Positions 23,266 to 30,738 of a DNA stretch of 33,234 bases are shown here, in pieces (position 1 is the stretch's first letter; every line of letters begins with the position of its first letter). A program made the position numbers and the translations under genes. The DNA is from ARS1285 sp039796495 (GTDB lineage Archaea > Nanobdellota > Nanobdellia > Pacearchaeales > GW2011-AR1). The notes below the pieces were generated by a model, which ran no database searches, had not been told where the DNA came from, and saw only the letters and a list, made by a program, of their open reading frames with translations. The DNA lies in contig JBDKJQ010000066.1 in NCBI GenBank assembly GCA_039796495.1, positions 1-33,234 of the forward strand. The letters run 5' to 3'.

Positions 23266-24744
23266 ATGAAACCTGCTAAAGAAACAACAGAAAAAAAAGA
23301 ATCAAAAGAAATAAAAGACAATAAAGGAATTACCGTTGAAAAAGATAATTTTTCTGAATGGTTCACGCAATTAATGATAAAAGCAGAACTTGCTGATTAC
23401 TCAAAAGTTTCCGGCTGCATCGTGTTTAGGCCTGCATCCTACGCGATCTGGGAAAAATTAGTGAAAGAAATTGACACACAATTTAAAAAAATAGGAATAA
23501 AAAATGCATACTTCCCTCTGCTTATTCCTGAAAGCTTGCTGACAAAAGAACAGGATCATGTTCAGGGATTTACGCCGGAAGTTGCCTGGGTGACGCATGC
23601 GGGTGACAAAAAATTAGATGAAAAACTTGCAGTAAGGCCAACAAGTGAAGCAATCATTTACGATTCATACGCAAAATGGGTTCGCTCTTGGAAAGATCTG
23701 CCGCTTAGAATAAATATCTGGAACTCTGTCGTGCGGTGGGAATTCAAGCATCCCGTGCCGTTTTTAAGAACCCGAGAATTCTTATGGCAGGAAGGTCACA
23801 ATGTCTACGCAACACACGAAGAACTGCTTAATGACAGGGATAAAATTTTAAGCATATATGAAAATTTCTTAAAAGATTTCATGGCCTTGCCCGCCCTCGT
23901 CGGGAAAAAAACAGACAAAGAAAAATTTGCCGGCGCTGTTGATACATATTCTATAGAACTGCTTATGCCCAATGGAAAAGCAATTCAGGGTCCGGATTAT
24001 CATGATGATGGGCAGAACTTTGCGAAAGCATACAACATAGAATTTCTCAATAAAGAAAGCAAAAAAGAACATGCATATCAATCAACCTACGCCATAACAA
24101 CACGAATGCTTGGAGTTATGTTCGCCATTCATTCTGACGAAAAAGGATTGATCATCCCGCCAAAACTTGCAGAGCATCAGCTCGTTATTGTTCCTATTCT
24201 GACAAAAGATGACAAGCAGAAAGTGTTAAAAGAAGCAGAAAAAATAAAAAAAGATCTTGCAGCATTCAATCCAAAGATTGACGAGAGGGAAGAATATTCT
24301 CCCGGCTGGAAATTCAGCGAATGGGAATTAAAAGGAATTCCATTAAGGATTGAAATCGGGCCAAAAGACTTGGAAAAAAAACAGGCAGTGATTGTGAAAA
24401 GAACCGACGGAAAAAAGAAAGAGGTAAAATTAACACAACTCAAAAAAGAAGTTGAAAAGGCACTTGAAGAAATCCAGAAAGAATTATACGATAAGGCGGA
24501 AAAAAAACTCAAAGAAAGCATGACAAAAGCAGAGAGCGTAAAAGAATTGCAAAATGCTGTTGCCAATAAAAAAATCGCGCTGGTTCCGCTCTGTAGCTCA
24601 CCCGAATGTGAAGACGTCATCAAAGAAAAAACAACCGGAATAAAAACACTCAACATGCCGCTCGAGCAATCCGCAAAAGGAAAAAAGTGCATTCAATGCA
24701 ATCAGCCGGCAGCATATCTGGTGTACATGGGGAAAAGTTATTGA
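23266..24744 (+). CDS. proS: Prolyl-tRNA synthetase, archaeal/eukaryotic type
   Basis: Class II synthetase charging tRNA(Pro), 492 residues. FSEWFTQLMIKAELADYS and GCIVFRPASYAIWEKL open the catalytic core. VRPTSEAIIYDSYAKWVRSW and the motif 2 region WEFKHPVPFLRTREFLWQEGH follow. GPDYHDDGQNFAKAYNIEF and TTRMLGVMFAIHSDEKGLIIPPKLAEHQ hold motif 3. The anticodon-binding domain covers about 300-400. The C-terminal domain holds LCSSPECEDVIKEK and GKKCIQCNQPAAYLVYMGKSY, the zinc-binding Cys set with terminal Tyr typical of the type 3 enzyme and lacking the bacterial editing insert. A leaderless start is supported by the TATA box at 23235-23244. Confidence 0.97.
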   Translation: MKPAKETTEKKESKEIKDNKGITVEKDNFSEWFTQLMIKAELADYSKVSGCIVFRPASYAIWEKLVKEIDTQFKKIGIKNAYFPLLIPESLLTKEQDHVQGFTPEVAWVTHAGDKKLDEKLAVRPTSEAIIYDSYAKWVRSWKDLPLRINIWNSVVRWEFKHPVPFLRTREFLWQEGHNVYATHEELLNDRDKILSIYENFLKDFMALPALVGKKTDKEKFAGAVDTYSIELLMPNGKAIQGPDYHDDGQNFAKAYNIEFLNKESKKEHAYQSTYAITTRMLGVMFAIHSDEKGLIIPPKLAEHQLVIVPILTKDDKQKVLKEAEKIKKDLAAFNPKIDEREEYSPGWKFSEWELKGIPLRIEIGPKDLEKKQAVIVKRTDGKKKEVKLTQLKKEVEKALEEIQKELYDKAEKKLKESMTKAESVKELQNAVANKKIALVPLCSSPECEDVIKEKTTGIKTLNMPLEQSAKGKKCIQCNQPAAYLVYMGKSY

Positions 24745-24753
24745 TCTGTAACA

Positions 24754-24764
24754 AAATTTATAAA
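24754..24764 (+). promoter_or_regulatory. TATA box upstream of a 51-codon gene
   Basis: AAATTTATAAA is centred 26 nt before the ATG at 24786 and directly follows the proS stop codon, indicating that transcription begins at the small reading frame. Confidence 0.6.
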
Positions 24765-24785
24765 TCTGACTTTTATACCTAGTTA

Positions 24786-24941
24786 ATGAAATCATTAATC
24801 GATCGATTGAATCTATTCAATACAGATCCTGATGATTTTGGGATACCTGATGCAGAATCAGATGCATTGGGAGATGATGAAGACTCCTTTGATCAAGGAT
24901 ACTCGAGTTCTTACATCAGAGCTTCTCAATATACTCTTTGA
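24786..24941 (+). CDS. Small acidic protein, 51 residues
   Basis: An open frame from ATG 24786 to TGA 24939-24941, starting MKSLIDRLNLFNTDPDD and ending SYIRASQYTL. About a quarter of its residues are Asp or Glu, clustered in DPDDFGIPDAESDALGDDED, with a short amphipathic N-terminal helix. A strong TATA box 26 nt upstream matches the pattern of accepted genes in the window. No family recognised. Coding status rests on promoter position and composition only. Confidence 0.55.
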   Translation: MKSLIDRLNLFNTDPDDFGIPDAESDALGDDEDSFDQGYSSSYIRASQYTL

Positions 24942-24999
24942 TTCTGGATAAAAATTTAAGCACCAAAAAATTTAAAAGTAATTATTTCTGAGAAACTTA

Positions 25000-25527
25000 A
25001 TGGTTAACGATTTAACAAGTGAAGAACTTGCAAAAAGATATGTTCATTTTACTGAGAAAGTATATGGGGAGCAATTGAGAATCTTAAATCCTGCAGCATC
25101 TTTTGAATTTTTTTCATATCAAGATTTAGAGGACTTGGTATTAGAGCAATTAAATTTATATCCCCTTATCATGCGTGAGAGTGTGAGAAACAATCTTCCG
25201 GTTCCAGATCCTCCTTCATTGCATTACACTGTTTTTTTCATTAAACACCCGGATTTGCCTCATTTGTATCCGCAGATCGATCCATTTTCTCTTTCCGAAG
25301 ATCAACTTGAAAGATTAGTACGAGCTGTATTTCCTGAAGAGGTTTTAGGTGAAGTAGAGGATCTTATTCTTCGGGCAAAACGCCAACAGATACGAGAGGA
25401 TTATAAACTTTCCCATAACAACAGTAGATCGCAAGGAGGAAAAAGTTCTCCTAAAAAAGCCAGAAGTCCGTCTTACACGCCGTATGCTCGTGCTCGAAAT
25501 TGTAACGGCGGCGGACATAATTATTAA
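25000..25527 (+). CDS. Unknown protein with basic, disordered C terminus
   Basis: No family recognised. Residues 1-130 look folded and helical (SEELAKRYVHFTEKVYGEQL, YQDLEDLVLEQLNLYPLI, EDQLERLVRAVFPEEVLGEV), with a proline-rich middle (VPDPPSLHYTVFFIKHPDLP). Residues from about 130 form a basic, Ser/Lys/Arg-rich tail (GGKSSPKKARSPSYTPYARA) that would suit RNA or DNA contact. The TATA-like box TTTAAAA (24970-24977) is 26 nt upstream of the ATG. The stop overlaps the end of the convergent deoxyhypusine synthase gene by 4 bp. Confidence 0.72.
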   Translation: MVNDLTSEELAKRYVHFTEKVYGEQLRILNPAASFEFFSYQDLEDLVLEQLNLYPLIMRESVRNNLPVPDPPSLHYTVFFIKHPDLPHLYPQIDPFSLSEDQLERLVRAVFPEEVLGEVEDLILRAKRQQIREDYKLSHNNSRSQGGKSSPKKARSPSYTPYARARNCNGGGHNY

Positions 25528-26567
25528 TCAACAAAACACTTCGCCACAATCAACGGAAATAAAATAGTTGCATCACCAAACACCTTGATTGACGCAAGGC
25601 CTTTTTCTTTTCCCGCAGGTTTTAATTTCCCCCAGGAAACTGCCTCATCTGGCCGTGCATTACTATCCGCACCATCCCATTCTTCGCCGGTGTTAATATA
25701 CACTGAATACTCTGCACCATTGCGCATCATGTTTGCATTCAGGATATGATGTTTCATAATCCCTTTTCCTAAAATAATAAGTCCTGTTTTTTTCCGCGTG
25801 ATCGTAAACTCGTTCAATTCATGAATATCGTCGGTGATATCCATCTTAAAGTCAGGATGTTTGTATTTGAAAAAATGAATCATATCTCCGAGCGAGCCGT
25901 CGGTGATTGCGGGGCAGTACACCGCTATATCGTTCTTCCAGCACCAATAATAGATACTCTCTTTGTTATTAATTTTCTCGCCCAATCGTTTGATAAACTG
26001 GCTCACCGAGATAATCTTCCCTGTTTTCTTCTGCTCCGCATACAATTCCTCCAAAATCGGCATGATAAACGCTTCAGATGCGACGTAGCGCGCGTTAGGA
26101 ACTAAAATATTTCCCGTTCGATTAACTCCCTGTTCACGCAACAGTTCCCCTGATTCAGAAAATGTTCCGATTTTAAAATCACCAAAACATTTCACAAAAT
26201 CTTCCTCAATACCTCCCGCTGTTGTCACAATGACATCAATCTTTTTGTGTTCAGCAAGATAGCGAAAAACATCGCGTAAACCTGATGTCACCATATTCGA
26301 CGTATAACCCAAAAAGATTGTGACCTTCTCTTCCCGCATCTTTCGAATAATCTCAAGTGCCTGCGCAAAATGCGTTGCCTGAAAACCAGTAGTTAAATAA
26401 CTATCAAGCAACTTCTCATAATTAACTTTCCCTCGGACAAAATCATTAAAATCAAATCCTCTGACAGAAAGGCCTGTCGGCTCTTTCGACGAGAAAAGAA
26501 CATTTTCCCGCCCAATCTTTTCGATAGTTTTCTTAAGTGTTGTAGTTTTTGTAGCCATAATAATCAA
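25524..26567 (-). CDS. dys: Deoxyhypusine synthase
   Basis: Transfers the aminobutyl group of spermidine to a lysine of translation factor aIF5A, the first step of hypusine formation, using NAD. Recognisable: GYTSNMVTSGLRDVFRYLAE, VIVTTAGGIEEDFVKCFGDF, NRTGNILVPNARYVASE, YCPAITDGSLGDMIHFFKYK, GIMKHHILNANMMRNGAEY, and NTGEEWDGADSNARPDEAVSWGKL, with the catalytic Lys in SWGK near residue 313. FGDATILFPLIVAKCF closes the chain. At 347 residues it is full length. Two starts are possible: ATG 26567 and ATG 26558 (MATKTT), three codons later. It diverges from the gene at 26593, with only 25 bp between starts. Confidence 0.96.
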   Translation of the reverse strand: MIIMATKTTTLKKTIEKIGRENVLFSSKEPTGLSVRGFDFNDFVRGKVNYEKLLDSYLTTGFQATHFAQALEIIRKMREEKVTIFLGYTSNMVTSGLRDVFRYLAEHKKIDVIVTTAGGIEEDFVKCFGDFKIGTFSESGELLREQGVNRTGNILVPNARYVASEAFIMPILEELYAEQKKTGKIISVSQFIKRLGEKINNKESIYYWCWKNDIAVYCPAITDGSLGDMIHFFKYKHPDFKMDITDDIHELNEFTITRKKTGLIILGKGIMKHHILNANMMRNGAEYSVYINTGEEWDGADSNARPDEAVSWGKLKPAGKEKGLASIKVFGDATILFPLIVAKCFVD

Positions 26568-26592
26568 AATAAATTTAATAGAAGTACAACTA

Positions 26593-27102
26593 ATGAAGAG
26601 GAATTGCCAAACTTTCTGCCCGCAACTGAAGTGTTTTCATAAAGAAGAGGATATTTTTTGGTATATAAATGTTTTTAAGGAAGATGATTCTTTCTTACAC
26701 ATGGGCAAAATATATCTTCTTACAGAAATGATGCCAGAACAAGTGGAAAGAGTATTTGAAAGAAATCTGTTCGAAGAGAAGAATGGAAAAGGAACGGTGA
26801 TCAATCCTGCAGATGGTTTTCATAATCCTGGTCCAGTGGAATTCCTTGGAATGACTGCACTAGGAGAGGGAGATTTAAGAGGAGTAGTTTTTTTGGATAT
26901 GGTATATGCATGTAATAATGCAGGATTGCCGTTGCCGCAAACAAATATTGCACTGACACCAACCTTTTGGGCCGATTACGTTCTGACCAGAGATGCCGAA
27001 AATTGTATACGGGGATTTAAGCAGACAAAGCCTTTCGCATTGTATGATTCAACAAAAAAATCTCTCGATGCAGATTTATTAAAGCAGTTTTTACAGCTAT
27101 AA
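26593..27102 (+). CDS. Unknown protein, 169 residues
   Basis: No family recognised. The N terminus has cysteines at 5, 9 and 14 (NCQTFCPQLKC), possibly a partial metal site. Then come IFWYINVFKEDDSFLHMGKIYLLTEMMPEQVERVF and a Gly/Pro segment DGFHNPGPVEFLGMTALGEGD. VVFLDMVYACNNAGL and FWADYVLTRDAENC follow. There is no signal peptide or membrane segment. It diverges from dys with both starts in an A/T-rich 25-bp gap, so the promoters must overlap the neighbouring coding regions. Confidence 0.7.
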   Translation: MKRNCQTFCPQLKCFHKEEDIFWYINVFKEDDSFLHMGKIYLLTEMMPEQVERVFERNLFEEKNGKGTVINPADGFHNPGPVEFLGMTALGEGDLRGVVFLDMVYACNNAGLPLPQTNIALTPTFWADYVLTRDAENCIRGFKQTKPFALYDSTKKSLDADLLKQFLQL

Positions 27103-27123
27103 GCTTTCTAGCTTTTTCTAAAA

Positions 27124-28602
27124 TCACCTAAACCCAAAAAATTTCTCTAATGATGTGGCAGGTGCTGGAGCTCCACGTATTGATCCTTTTTCTCCGCCAT
27201 AGGGGAAACTTGCCATGCCATAATTTTTCTTAAGAATATCATAGATCAAAAAAGTAAGATCCATTGCATCTCTCAATGCAACACTGCGTACAAATGCTTC
27301 CGCATACGAATCTTTTTTGACCCCGTTTTTTTTGAGTTTCTCCAGTTTTTCTTTCTTTAATTCGTTTTCATCTTTTTTCTTGAATTTGAAAAGTCCAAAA
27401 TTGAACAGAGAGGAAAACGGATCGCCGACCTCTTTCTTCTCGTCTTTTTTGTCTTCCAAGAGTTCATCAATATCAATCTTAAGCTGCGCAATGGAGTCAT
27501 CAGTCATGCCTTGCACGAGTTTCAGCGCACTTTCCAGGTCAGAGTCTCCTAGTTTTACTTCCAGCATCTTAAGTTCGTCTTCATTCAGTGCATACGCTTT
27601 GAATTTGATTTCTGCTCTGCCTCCGAATACAAAATTTTGTCCGACTTTGTTCGGAATGCCGGTAAAACTAAAGTCAACAAGAACAACTGCATAATATTTT
27701 CGTATTTTTTTGACGATGTGCTTGAAATCTTCCGGTAAACTTGCGCGCTCCAGTCGTGTATTGGTCGCAGCTTCATCAACCTTTATTTCCCGTTTTCCCA
27801 TCAAAGACAGTTCTAACAGCAGCGTATTAAATGCAGTGACCAGCGCAGGACTTCTTTCAAGTCGTTCGCTTTGCATAAGTTTTTCAGCAGCACGAAGATA
27901 TGGTTTTGCCCAGCGTGCCTGCAGTTTCAGCGCCGACACTTGCGACTTTAAATAACTCTTCTCAATTTCATAGCGCTTTTTAAGTTCCATTTCGCTTCTT
28001 TTTTTCCATTCAAAAAATTCCTGCACACGCGGCTTTAAAATCCTCTTCACTCGATCGTTCAGATCCATCTTATCAATACCCTGGGGAGAATCTGCAAAAA
28101 GAAACGCATCACGCAGTGTCACAAACTGCAGATTTCCGCTTGACAATGCATTGATGCTTCCTTGTCCGCGTTGAATGTCAACCTTATCCATCCATATCTG
28201 CTTCAGTGCAAGAATGCCAGCTTCTTTTACAGCCTTGTCAGGAGAGTTTGCCGCATCATAATGACTGAGGCGAATCTTGAATTCTTTCAGATCGTAAATT
28301 AAATTGAGCACGCTGCGCAAAATACTGTTCATGGTCCCCATAATACGCATTGCCTGCTCCTGCATTTGCGATTTTTTTAATCCCAATTCAGAAAAATGCC
28401 CGCTTCCCGGAGAAGACGCAAAATTATCGACGAGCTTATCCCGATCAAGCCCAATTTTTCCCATAAAGTCAAGAATCCAAAAATAGAGCGGCTCAAGTGC
28501 TTCAGTCGGAGAGTCATAAATAAGCGTATGAACAAAATCAGATGCACCTCTTTCTTTGTAATACGGGCTTACCTCTTTTAATTTATCTTCAACCTCTCCC
28601 AT
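27124..28602 (-). CDS. Large unknown soluble protein with a central coiled region, 492 residues
   Basis: I do not recognise the family. It is mostly helical. Residues about 75-130 contain amphipathic helices (QMQEQAMRIMGTMNSILRSV), about 195-245 a charged coiled-coil-like segment (EWKKRSEMELKKRYEIEKSY), and about 300-350 a strand-rich part (YYAVVLVDFSFTGIPNKVG). About 385-440 is highly lysine-rich (KFKKKDENELKKEKLEKLKK). The end, GSIRGAPAPATSLEKFFGF, finishes in a Phe-rich peptide. No signal peptide or membrane segment. The leader is about 10 nt with GGTG shortly before the ATG, and TTTATAAAA (28635-28643) is the likely TATA box. A possible scaffold or structural protein, but this is only a guess. 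Confidence 0.72.
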   Translation of the reverse strand: MGEVEDKLKEVSPYYKERGASDFVHTLIYDSPTEALEPLYFWILDFMGKIGLDRDKLVDNFASSPGSGHFSELGLKKSQMQEQAMRIMGTMNSILRSVLNLIYDLKEFKIRLSHYDAANSPDKAVKEAGILALKQIWMDKVDIQRGQGSINALSSGNLQFVTLRDAFLFADSPQGIDKMDLNDRVKRILKPRVQEFFEWKKRSEMELKKRYEIEKSYLKSQVSALKLQARWAKPYLRAAEKLMQSERLERSPALVTAFNTLLLELSLMGKREIKVDEAATNTRLERASLPEDFKHIVKKIRKYYAVVLVDFSFTGIPNKVGQNFVFGGRAEIKFKAYALNEDELKMLEVKLGDSDLESALKLVQGMTDDSIAQLKIDIDELLEDKKDEKKEVGDPFSSLFNFGLFKFKKKDENELKKEKLEKLKKNGVKKDSYAEAFVRSVALRDAMDLTFLIYDILKKNYGMASFPYGGEKGSIRGAPAPATSLEKFFGFR

Positions 28603-28670
28603 GATTCACCACTACTATCTCACGCCTTTTTTGTTTATAAAATATTCTGTTTCAGCTCATCAAATAAAAA

Positions 28671-29192
28671 CTAATTCTTCTTCATAAAATCCATGACGCT
28701 TTTTTTCTCAAATTTTAATATAACTGCAGAATCACTATCCACAAGCATGTTGATGATACCAAGCCCTTCAAGCATGCAAGTAAGATTCCAGATTTGTATT
28801 TCGTTATCCTCTGATTCTTTCCCCACATGCCGCTGCACCACTGCAATTATCTTTTGCAGCTTCGGGATGATCTTGTTGTCCGCAAGCGCTTTTTTTGCAA
28901 TGATAATCATTTGGTCATGATCAATCGTGATTTTTTTCTCCAGTGGTTTTAACTGAGGCCTTCCTGCAACTTGGATCAATTCGTCTTCCTGCACAGTAAT
29001 ATTTCCCAAATCATCAACACTAAAAGAAAAAATACTTGTATCATTCTTATAATCAATAGCCTGCTTATTATCGTTCCCCACCATATCAATGATGAAAAAA
29101 CCCGCACATAATGTTGCATCAGGATGTTTCTGCTGAAAATCTTTGAACACATCACTCGATTCAATTGTCTGCACCAGTTCATTAAATGACAT
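28671..29192 (-). CDS. Unknown protein, 173 residues
   Basis: No family recognised. It starts MSFNELVQTIESSDVFKDF, a helix, then strands (LCAGFFIIDMVG, SIFSFSVDDLGNITVQEDEL), a long helix (DHDQMIIIAKKALADNKIIPKLQKIIAVVQ), and final strands (NEIQIWNLTCMLEGLGIINM, SDSAVILKFEKKSV). The alternation of helix and strands is compatible with a small PepSY- or cystatin-like fold, without a firm match. Cytoplasmic by appearance. Same strand as, and 68 bp upstream of, the 492-residue unknown gene, so the two may be functionally linked. The TATA-like TTTAAAA (29214-29220) lies about 25 nt upstream. Confidence 0.7.
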   Translation of the reverse strand: MSFNELVQTIESSDVFKDFQQKHPDATLCAGFFIIDMVGNDNKQAIDYKNDTSIFSFSVDDLGNITVQEDELIQVAGRPQLKPLEKKITIDHDQMIIIAKKALADNKIIPKLQKIIAVVQRHVGKESEDNEIQIWNLTCMLEGLGIINMLVDSDSAVILKFEKKSVMDFMKKN

Positions 29193-29243
29193 CAGAAATA
29201 AACAGCACGCGAGTTTAAAAAAATATGGATGATTATATCACGA

Positions 29244-29591
29244 TTAACTGCAGTAAACTTCAGGAAGATAATCTAAGCTATATAACATTTGCACTTCTTG
29301 AGACATTCTTCGTCCTTGTTTTACCGCTTCTGCTTGAGAGTCTGCACGTAGCGGAAATGTGAACTCTCGCTGTATGTTGCCAGCTTTATTACGATATCCA
29401 AAATAGATTCTCCAGTCTTCTGTACAAGAATATTGACTTTTATAATCTGAGTCAGGAGTTATTTCAATTACGGTTCTCTCAATTCCTTCTTGCTTAATAG
29501 AACTTTCAAAACTAATCCTAGCTGCATCACAAAGCAGAATAATCCGAAGAAGAGGATGCAAGTCTTCAAGTTTTGCTTTGACTTCAACCAT
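29244..29591 (-). CDS. Unknown protein, 115 residues
   Basis: No family recognised. The N-terminal helix LEDLHPLLRIILLCDAARISFESSI is followed by strands (ERTVIEITPDS, WRIYFGYRNKAGNIQREFTF) and a last helix (DSQAEAVKQGRRMSQEVQML). There is no signal peptide. The minus-strand box ATTTAAAT (29612-29619) is centred 25 nt upstream of the ATG. It lies divergently from the structured leader and Cdc48 operon. Confidence 0.68.
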   Translation of the reverse strand: MVEVKAKLEDLHPLLRIILLCDAARISFESSIKQEGIERTVIEITPDSDYKSQYSCTEDWRIYFGYRNKAGNIQREFTFPLRADSQAEAVKQGRRMSQEVQMLYSLDYLPEVYCS

Positions 29592-29686
29592 ATCAATAAT
29601 AATGATTAAATATTTAAATAATTAATGATATTAAAAGATTAAGAAGCTCTTCCCAAAAATTTCTGCAGTATTTTTACGAACCAAAA

Positions 29687-29697
29687 CATTTATATAG
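29687..29697 (+). promoter_or_regulatory. Promoter of the Cdc48 operon leader
   Basis: ACATTTATATA, preceded by a purine-rich BRE-like CCAAA, is a good archaeal TATA box. A start about 26 nt downstream of its centre falls near 29718. No comparable box lies 26 nt before the later start codons at 29840 or 29946, so the leader would be about 120-230 nt long. Confidence 0.6.
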
Positions 29698-29717
29698 TAG
29701 CTATCTATTGTATATAC

Positions 29718-29820
29718 ATAAAGTATATACGCTTTCGGGCTATATACTTTCGAAACACCTCTTTTCCCCTGGAAGAGCTAAGACATGCTTCGCATGAAAC
29801 TGGCCCTTACAGGGTTTGAT
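29718..29820 (+). ncRNA. Structured leader RNA with four tandem hairpins
   Basis: Four adjacent stem-loops can be drawn. First, GTATATA/TATATAC with inner GCT-TTCG-GGC capped by a UUCG tetraloop (29723-29747). Second, CTCTTTT/GGAAGAG (29759-29777). Third, CATGC/GCATG (29784-29796). Fourth, CCCT/AGGG extended by G-U pairs (29802-29816). They begin right at the inferred transcription start. Could be a riboswitch-like or protein-binding leader, or a free small RNA. No known RNA family is recognised. The rest of the 354-bp gap (29592-29945) holds this, the promoter and the small frame at 29840. Confidence 0.5.
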
Positions 29821-29839
29821 AATAAACAAAAAAACAAAC

Positions 29840-29944
29840 ATGAGACAATCACATAGTACCGGCGAGAACAATTCAGAGCCTTATATCAATTCTATAAAAA
29901 ATATCGATTGTACATTTTTTTTAGCTAAACTTTCTAGAGACTAA
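29840..29944 (+). CDS. Possible 34-codon upstream ORF
   Basis: ATG 29840 opens a frame of 34 codons (MRQSHSTGENNSEPYIN at the start, FFLAKLSRD at the end) that stops at TAA 29942-29944, one base before the ATG of the next gene at 29946. Such spacing would allow translational coupling. No Shine-Dalgarno sequence or own TATA box is seen. It may be chance. Confidence 0.3.
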   Translation: MRQSHSTGENNSEPYINSIKNIDCTFFLAKLSRD

Positions 29945-29945
29945 T

Positions 29946-30353
29946 ATGACTGATCTTTTTGACAATAAAATAGTATGCAGAAAATGCAGTGTTGAGATGA
30001 AGCCGACTCAGTTAACACGAAACGGTTTTATATTGCGTGCAGTCCACTGCACAAAATGCGACGAAAAAATTATCCATCCAAAAGACGATCATGATTTTCA
30101 AAGTTTCATGACTCTGCGAAAAAAAGAATTCAATGTCAAGATGAGGTTTGTTGGAAATTCATATGCAGTATCAATTCCAAAGGAGATTGTCAATTTCATC
30201 AAAGAGCATGAACGAATCATGAACGATATGGTGAAGATGTGCTTTGAAGAATTCGGAACACTTCGCTTAAATTTTGGATCGACGAATGGAAATGGGAACA
30301 CTACTCAGAATGATATTAACGAGACTAAATTAAAAAAAGTTAAGATAAATTGA
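29946..30353 (+). CDS. Zinc-ribbon plus AbrB/SpoVT-like DNA-binding protein
   Basis: Residues 11-38 hold two CxxC pairs (C11, C14, C35, C38), a zinc ribbon. Residues about 60-110 resemble a swapped-hairpin AbrB/MazE/SpoVT domain: FNVKMRFVGNSYAVSIPKEIV, with the GNSYAVSIPKE pattern seen in archaeal AbrB-like regulators. This argues for a transcription factor or antitoxin-like protein. No toxin gene is adjacent. It is the first full gene of a tight plus-strand group, 16 bp before the exported protein gene and then cdc48, and may regulate its own structured leader (inference). Confidence 0.8.
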   Translation: MTDLFDNKIVCRKCSVEMKPTQLTRNGFILRAVHCTKCDEKIIHPKDDHDFQSFMTLRKKEFNVKMRFVGNSYAVSIPKEIVNFIKEHERIMNDMVKMCFEEFGTLRLNFGSTNGNGNTTQNDINETKLKKVKIN

Positions 30354-30369
30354 GAAATAAAATAAAACA

Positions 30370-30735
30370 ATGAAATTGCAATTCAATCTAAAAAAATTAT
30401 TGACAAGTGCATTATTCCTTGGAGCCAGCGCAGGACTTATGGTCAAACACATGGAAGACACGCGCTATCCTAAAGTTATATTCGACGGAAATAGAAATAG
30501 AAAACACATAACAATAACTGATTATAGACAGCCGATAATATTATCGACGGAAGAATTACTGCCCGGATACACCTTAACGGAATGCTATCAAGACTCGGAT
30601 AAAGATGGATCAGTAGACCGCTACGGAATGTCCAAAATATCAAGCAATGCAGCTGATTCCATAAAATGGGGAGTAACACCGCAAGTCCAATCAGATTATC
30701 AAAACTATCTAAATCAAATAAGAAAACTACAATAA
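30370..30735 (+). CDS. Exported or membrane-anchored protein with calcium-loop motif
   Basis: The 121-residue protein starts with a basic residue cluster and a hydrophobic segment (KKLLTSALFLGASAGLMV, about 8-25) that can serve as signal peptide or anchor. The remaining domain faces outside. It contains CYQDSDKDGSVDRYG, matching the DxDxDGxxD calcium loop of EF-hand/dockerin-like and thrombospondin type 3 repeats. No other family recognised. It lies 16 bp after the AbrB-like gene and 3 bp before cdc48. Confidence 0.72.
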   Translation: MKLQFNLKKLLTSALFLGASAGLMVKHMEDTRYPKVIFDGNRNRKHITITDYRQPIILSTEELLPGYTLTECYQDSDKDGSVDRYGMSKISSNAADSIKWGVTPQVQSDYQNYLNQIRKLQ

Positions 30736-30738
30736 AAC

